Below, piece after piece: positions 13,830-15,438 of a DNA stretch of 15,438 nucleotides. The notes beneath the pieces are model-generated. The model was not told the origin of the DNA, made no database searches, and was given only the letters and a program-made list of their open reading frames with translations. Location: positions 1-15,438 of the forward strand of contig JAZNCT010000094.1 of the NCBI GenBank assembly GCA_045587665.1, in the 5' to 3' direction. The position numbers and the translations under genes were made by a program. This DNA is from SIG710 sp045587665. Lineage in GTDB: Bacteria; Bacillota; Clostridia; Oscillospirales; CAG-272. The number at the start of each line of letters is the position of its first letter. The first letter of the stretch is position 1.

Positions 13830-14537
13830 ATGGCTACAAAACAAGTCAAATCCAAACAGCGCGTGGCAGACCACGGCGAGGTCTTTACTGCCGAGCGTGA
13901 AGTGAAAGCCATGTGCGATCTGGTTGGTAATATGTGCGAGGATTACAGCAAGCGATTTTTAGAGCCTGCTTGCGGTGACGGAAACTTCCTTGCGGAGATC
14001 CTTTCGCGAAAACTTACAAGCATCAAAAAGAAATATAAGCGTAGTGCCTACGACTTTGAACGCTTTTCGGTATTTGCCGTATCCAGTATCTACGGCGTTG
14101 ATATCATGCAGGACAATGTAATCGAATGCCGACGCAGATTGTATGAAATATGGGAAAAAGAATACAAAGCTGTATGCAAAAAGGAATGTAATGACGAGAC
14201 ACGCGCGGCGGTCAGATATATTCTTGACAAAAACATTCTCTGCGGAAACGCACTTACGTTGATGTGTGTGGATGCCGAACAGCAGGATACCGATGAGCCC
14301 ATTATATTCCCGGAATGGAGCGTAACAGGCGGTACAAGCCTGAAGCGACGCGACTTTCGCCTTGACGTACTGCTCAAGGTGGGTGAAAAACCGCAAGAAA
14401 AACAACGCAGTGTATTTGATGGTGAAGATGACGTCAGCAAATATCTAAGAATCAATCCCGTAACGGGCGAGTATGATGCGTTGCCCATCAGAGAATACCT
14501 ACAATTGCCATACAGGAGGATACATGAAAATGACTGA
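13830..14537 (+). CDS. DNA methyltransferase-like protein, AdoMet-binding half only
   Basis: A 235-aa protein beginning MATKQVKSKQ. It contains HGEVFTAEREV, typical of the start of N6-adenine methyltransferase domains. AdoMet-binding motif I is FLEPACGDGNFL (43-54), a motif II-like YGVDI follows, and a motif III-like NILCGNALTL. The catalytic motif IV, (N/D)PPY, is absent; where it would be expected the chain instead ends with an acidic, poorly recognisable region and stops. It may be an accessory or regulatory half that works with the next gene product, or a decayed methyltransferase. The start ATG has GGAGG 5 nt upstream (a GTG two codons earlier is less likely). It overlaps the next gene by 14 nt, so translation is probably coupled. 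No promoter faces it in the present orientation apart from a weak TTGCGT-N18-CATAAT at 13783-13812. Confidence 0.72.
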   Translation: MATKQVKSKQRVADHGEVFTAEREVKAMCDLVGNMCEDYSKRFLEPACGDGNFLAEILSRKLTSIKKKYKRSAYDFERFSVFAVSSIYGVDIMQDNVIECRRRLYEIWEKEYKAVCKKECNDETRAAVRYILDKNILCGNALTLMCVDAEQQDTDEPIIFPEWSVTGGTSLKRRDFRLDVLLKVGEKPQEKQRSVFDGEDDVSKYLRINPVTGEYDALPIREYLQLPYRRIHEND

Positions 14538-15438
14538 AAGCTTCTTTGACCGAATCACAAAAAACAAAACGGCACACACACCGGACGTATTGTCCTGCTT
14601 GGCAAATCTCTCCAACGACGAAGTATTCACTCCTCCGGAGGTCGTGAACAAGATGTTGGACATGCTACCACAGGAGCTGTTTGAAAGCCCCGATACGACT
14701 TTCCTTGATCCGGCATGTAAAACTGGCGTATTCCTCCGCGAGATCGCCAAAAGGTTACTTATCGGATTAGAGGATAAGATCCCCGATTTACAGGAACGCA
14801 TCGACCATATTTTCCACAAACAGCTTTATGGTATTGCTATTACCGAGCTGACCGCCCTGCTTTCGCGCAGAAGCACATATTGTTCCAAATATCCCAATGG
14901 ACGGTATTCAGTATCAAAATTTGATGATGCGGAAGGTAATATTCGTTTCAGAAAGATACAGCATACTTGGGTAAAAGGCAGATGTCAGTATTGCGGTGCA
15001 TCTCAGTCCGAATATGACCGTGCACCGGAATTAGAGACACACGCCTATGAGTTTATACATAAAGTAAAGTTCGAGGAAATATTCGATATGAAATTTGACG
15101 TAATTATAGGAAATCCGCCATATCAGTTAAGCGATGGTGGAGCACAAGCAAGTGCCATACCGATATATAATAAATTTGTTGAGCAAGCTATAAAACTATC
15201 GCCGTCATATCTTTGCATGATAATCCCTGCTAGATGGATGACTGGCGGACGTGGATTGGATGAATTTCGCACACATATGATTCATGACAGATCAATTCAA
15301 GTTTTGCATGATTTCAGTGACTCCAGTGATTGTATTACAGGTGTAGAAATAAAAGGTGGAGTGTGTTATTTTCTGAGAAGTAAAAATTATAACGGTAAAT
15401 GCAAAGTATATAGTCACACTGCTAATGAAATAAGAGAA
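14524..15438 (+). CDS. N6-adenine DNA methyltransferase (Eco57I-like restriction-modification protein), 3' end outside window
   Basis: The first 305 codons are open to the window edge. Landmarks are SNDEVFTPPEVVNKMLDMLP, AdoMet motif I FLDPACKTGVFLREIAKRL (with Lys in place of the usual Gly, a variant I recall in this subfamily), LYGIAITELTALLSRRS (motif II/III region), and catalytic motif IV DVIIGNPPYQL near residue 197, followed by PIYNKFVEQAIKLSPSYLCMIIPARWMTGGRGLDEFR. Between motifs I and IV an insertion carries CQYCGASQSEYD...THAYEFIH, a possible Cys/His metal site. The enzyme is expected to methylate adenine at N6 using SAM, as the modification part of a restriction-modification or BREX-like defence system; the restriction or helicase partner would be downstream. 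AGGAGG lies 4 nt before ATG 14524 and 10 nt before a second in-frame ATG at 14530; either may be used. Confidence 0.82.
   Translation, partial: MKMTESFFDRITKNKTAHTPDVLSCLANLSNDEVFTPPEVVNKMLDMLPQELFESPDTTFLDPACKTGVFLREIAKRLLIGLEDKIPDLQERIDHIFHKQLYGIAITELTALLSRRSTYCSKYPNGRYSVSKFDDAEGNIRFRKIQHTWVKGRCQYCGASQSEYDRAPELETHAYEFIHKVKFEEIFDMKFDVIIGNPPYQLSDGGAQASAIPIYNKFVEQAIKLSPSYLCMIIPARWMTGGRGLDEFRTHMIHDRSIQVLHDFSDSSDCITGVEIKGGVCYFLRSKNYNGKCKVYSHTANEIRE

Overview
The window looks like a chromosomal segment of a low-to-moderate-GC Firmicute of class Clostridia, probably a gut Oscillospiraceae/Ruminococcaceae-type organism. This is inferred from the gene families (MecA adaptor, a clostridial FeoA-FeoB-Cys-rich trio, a nuclease-domain/Rad3-type helicase fusion, class Ic aspartate aminotransferase, YtqA-type radical SAM protein) and from strong AGGAGG ribosome binding sites. 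No rRNA, tRNA or CRISPR array is visible.

The left part (1-7330) is ordinary core genome. On the minus strand, asnS (asparaginyl-tRNA synthetase) and an aspartate aminotransferase gene lie 22 nt apart and are followed by a radical SAM gene. A separate minus-strand gene encodes a DinG/Rad3-like helicase whose N-terminal PD-(D/E)XK-like domain seems to have lost its catalytic residues. Divergent from it on the plus strand is mecA, closed by a clear terminator. Next comes a ferrous-iron uptake operon, feoA-feoB-FeoB-associated Cys-rich protein (7432-10289). It has a strong promoter and three copies of a GTTAGC-N4-GCTAAC dyad, probably operators of a DtxR/MntR-like regulator.

The right part (10245-15438) is accessory and defence-related. 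A compact Pycsar-type anti-phage operon holds one three-helix membrane effector (PycTM/DUF5706) and two tandem, 74%-identical class III cyclases (PycC-like). Each end of the operon carries the same 45-bp terminator hairpin, so the cassette looks as if it was inserted at, or duplicated with, the terminator of the feo operon.

Beyond it, a tyrosine recombinase gene is followed by about 180 bp bounded by two inverted, dyad-symmetric 27-bp sites with almost identical central spacers. Between the sites lie a consensus sigma-A promoter pointing away from, and a rho-independent terminator blocking, the downstream DNA methyltransferase/restriction-modification operon. I read this as an invertible promoter switch caught in its OFF orientation, placing the methyltransferase operon under phase-variable control. 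The first methyltransferase gene has an AdoMet-binding motif but no NPPY motif. The second has both and runs off the right end of the window.

Taken together, 10.2-15.4 kb is a small defence island attached downstream of an iron-uptake operon: a cyclic-nucleotide abortive-infection system with duplicated cyclases, next to a probably phase-variable modification system. All family calls are from reading motifs; no search was run.
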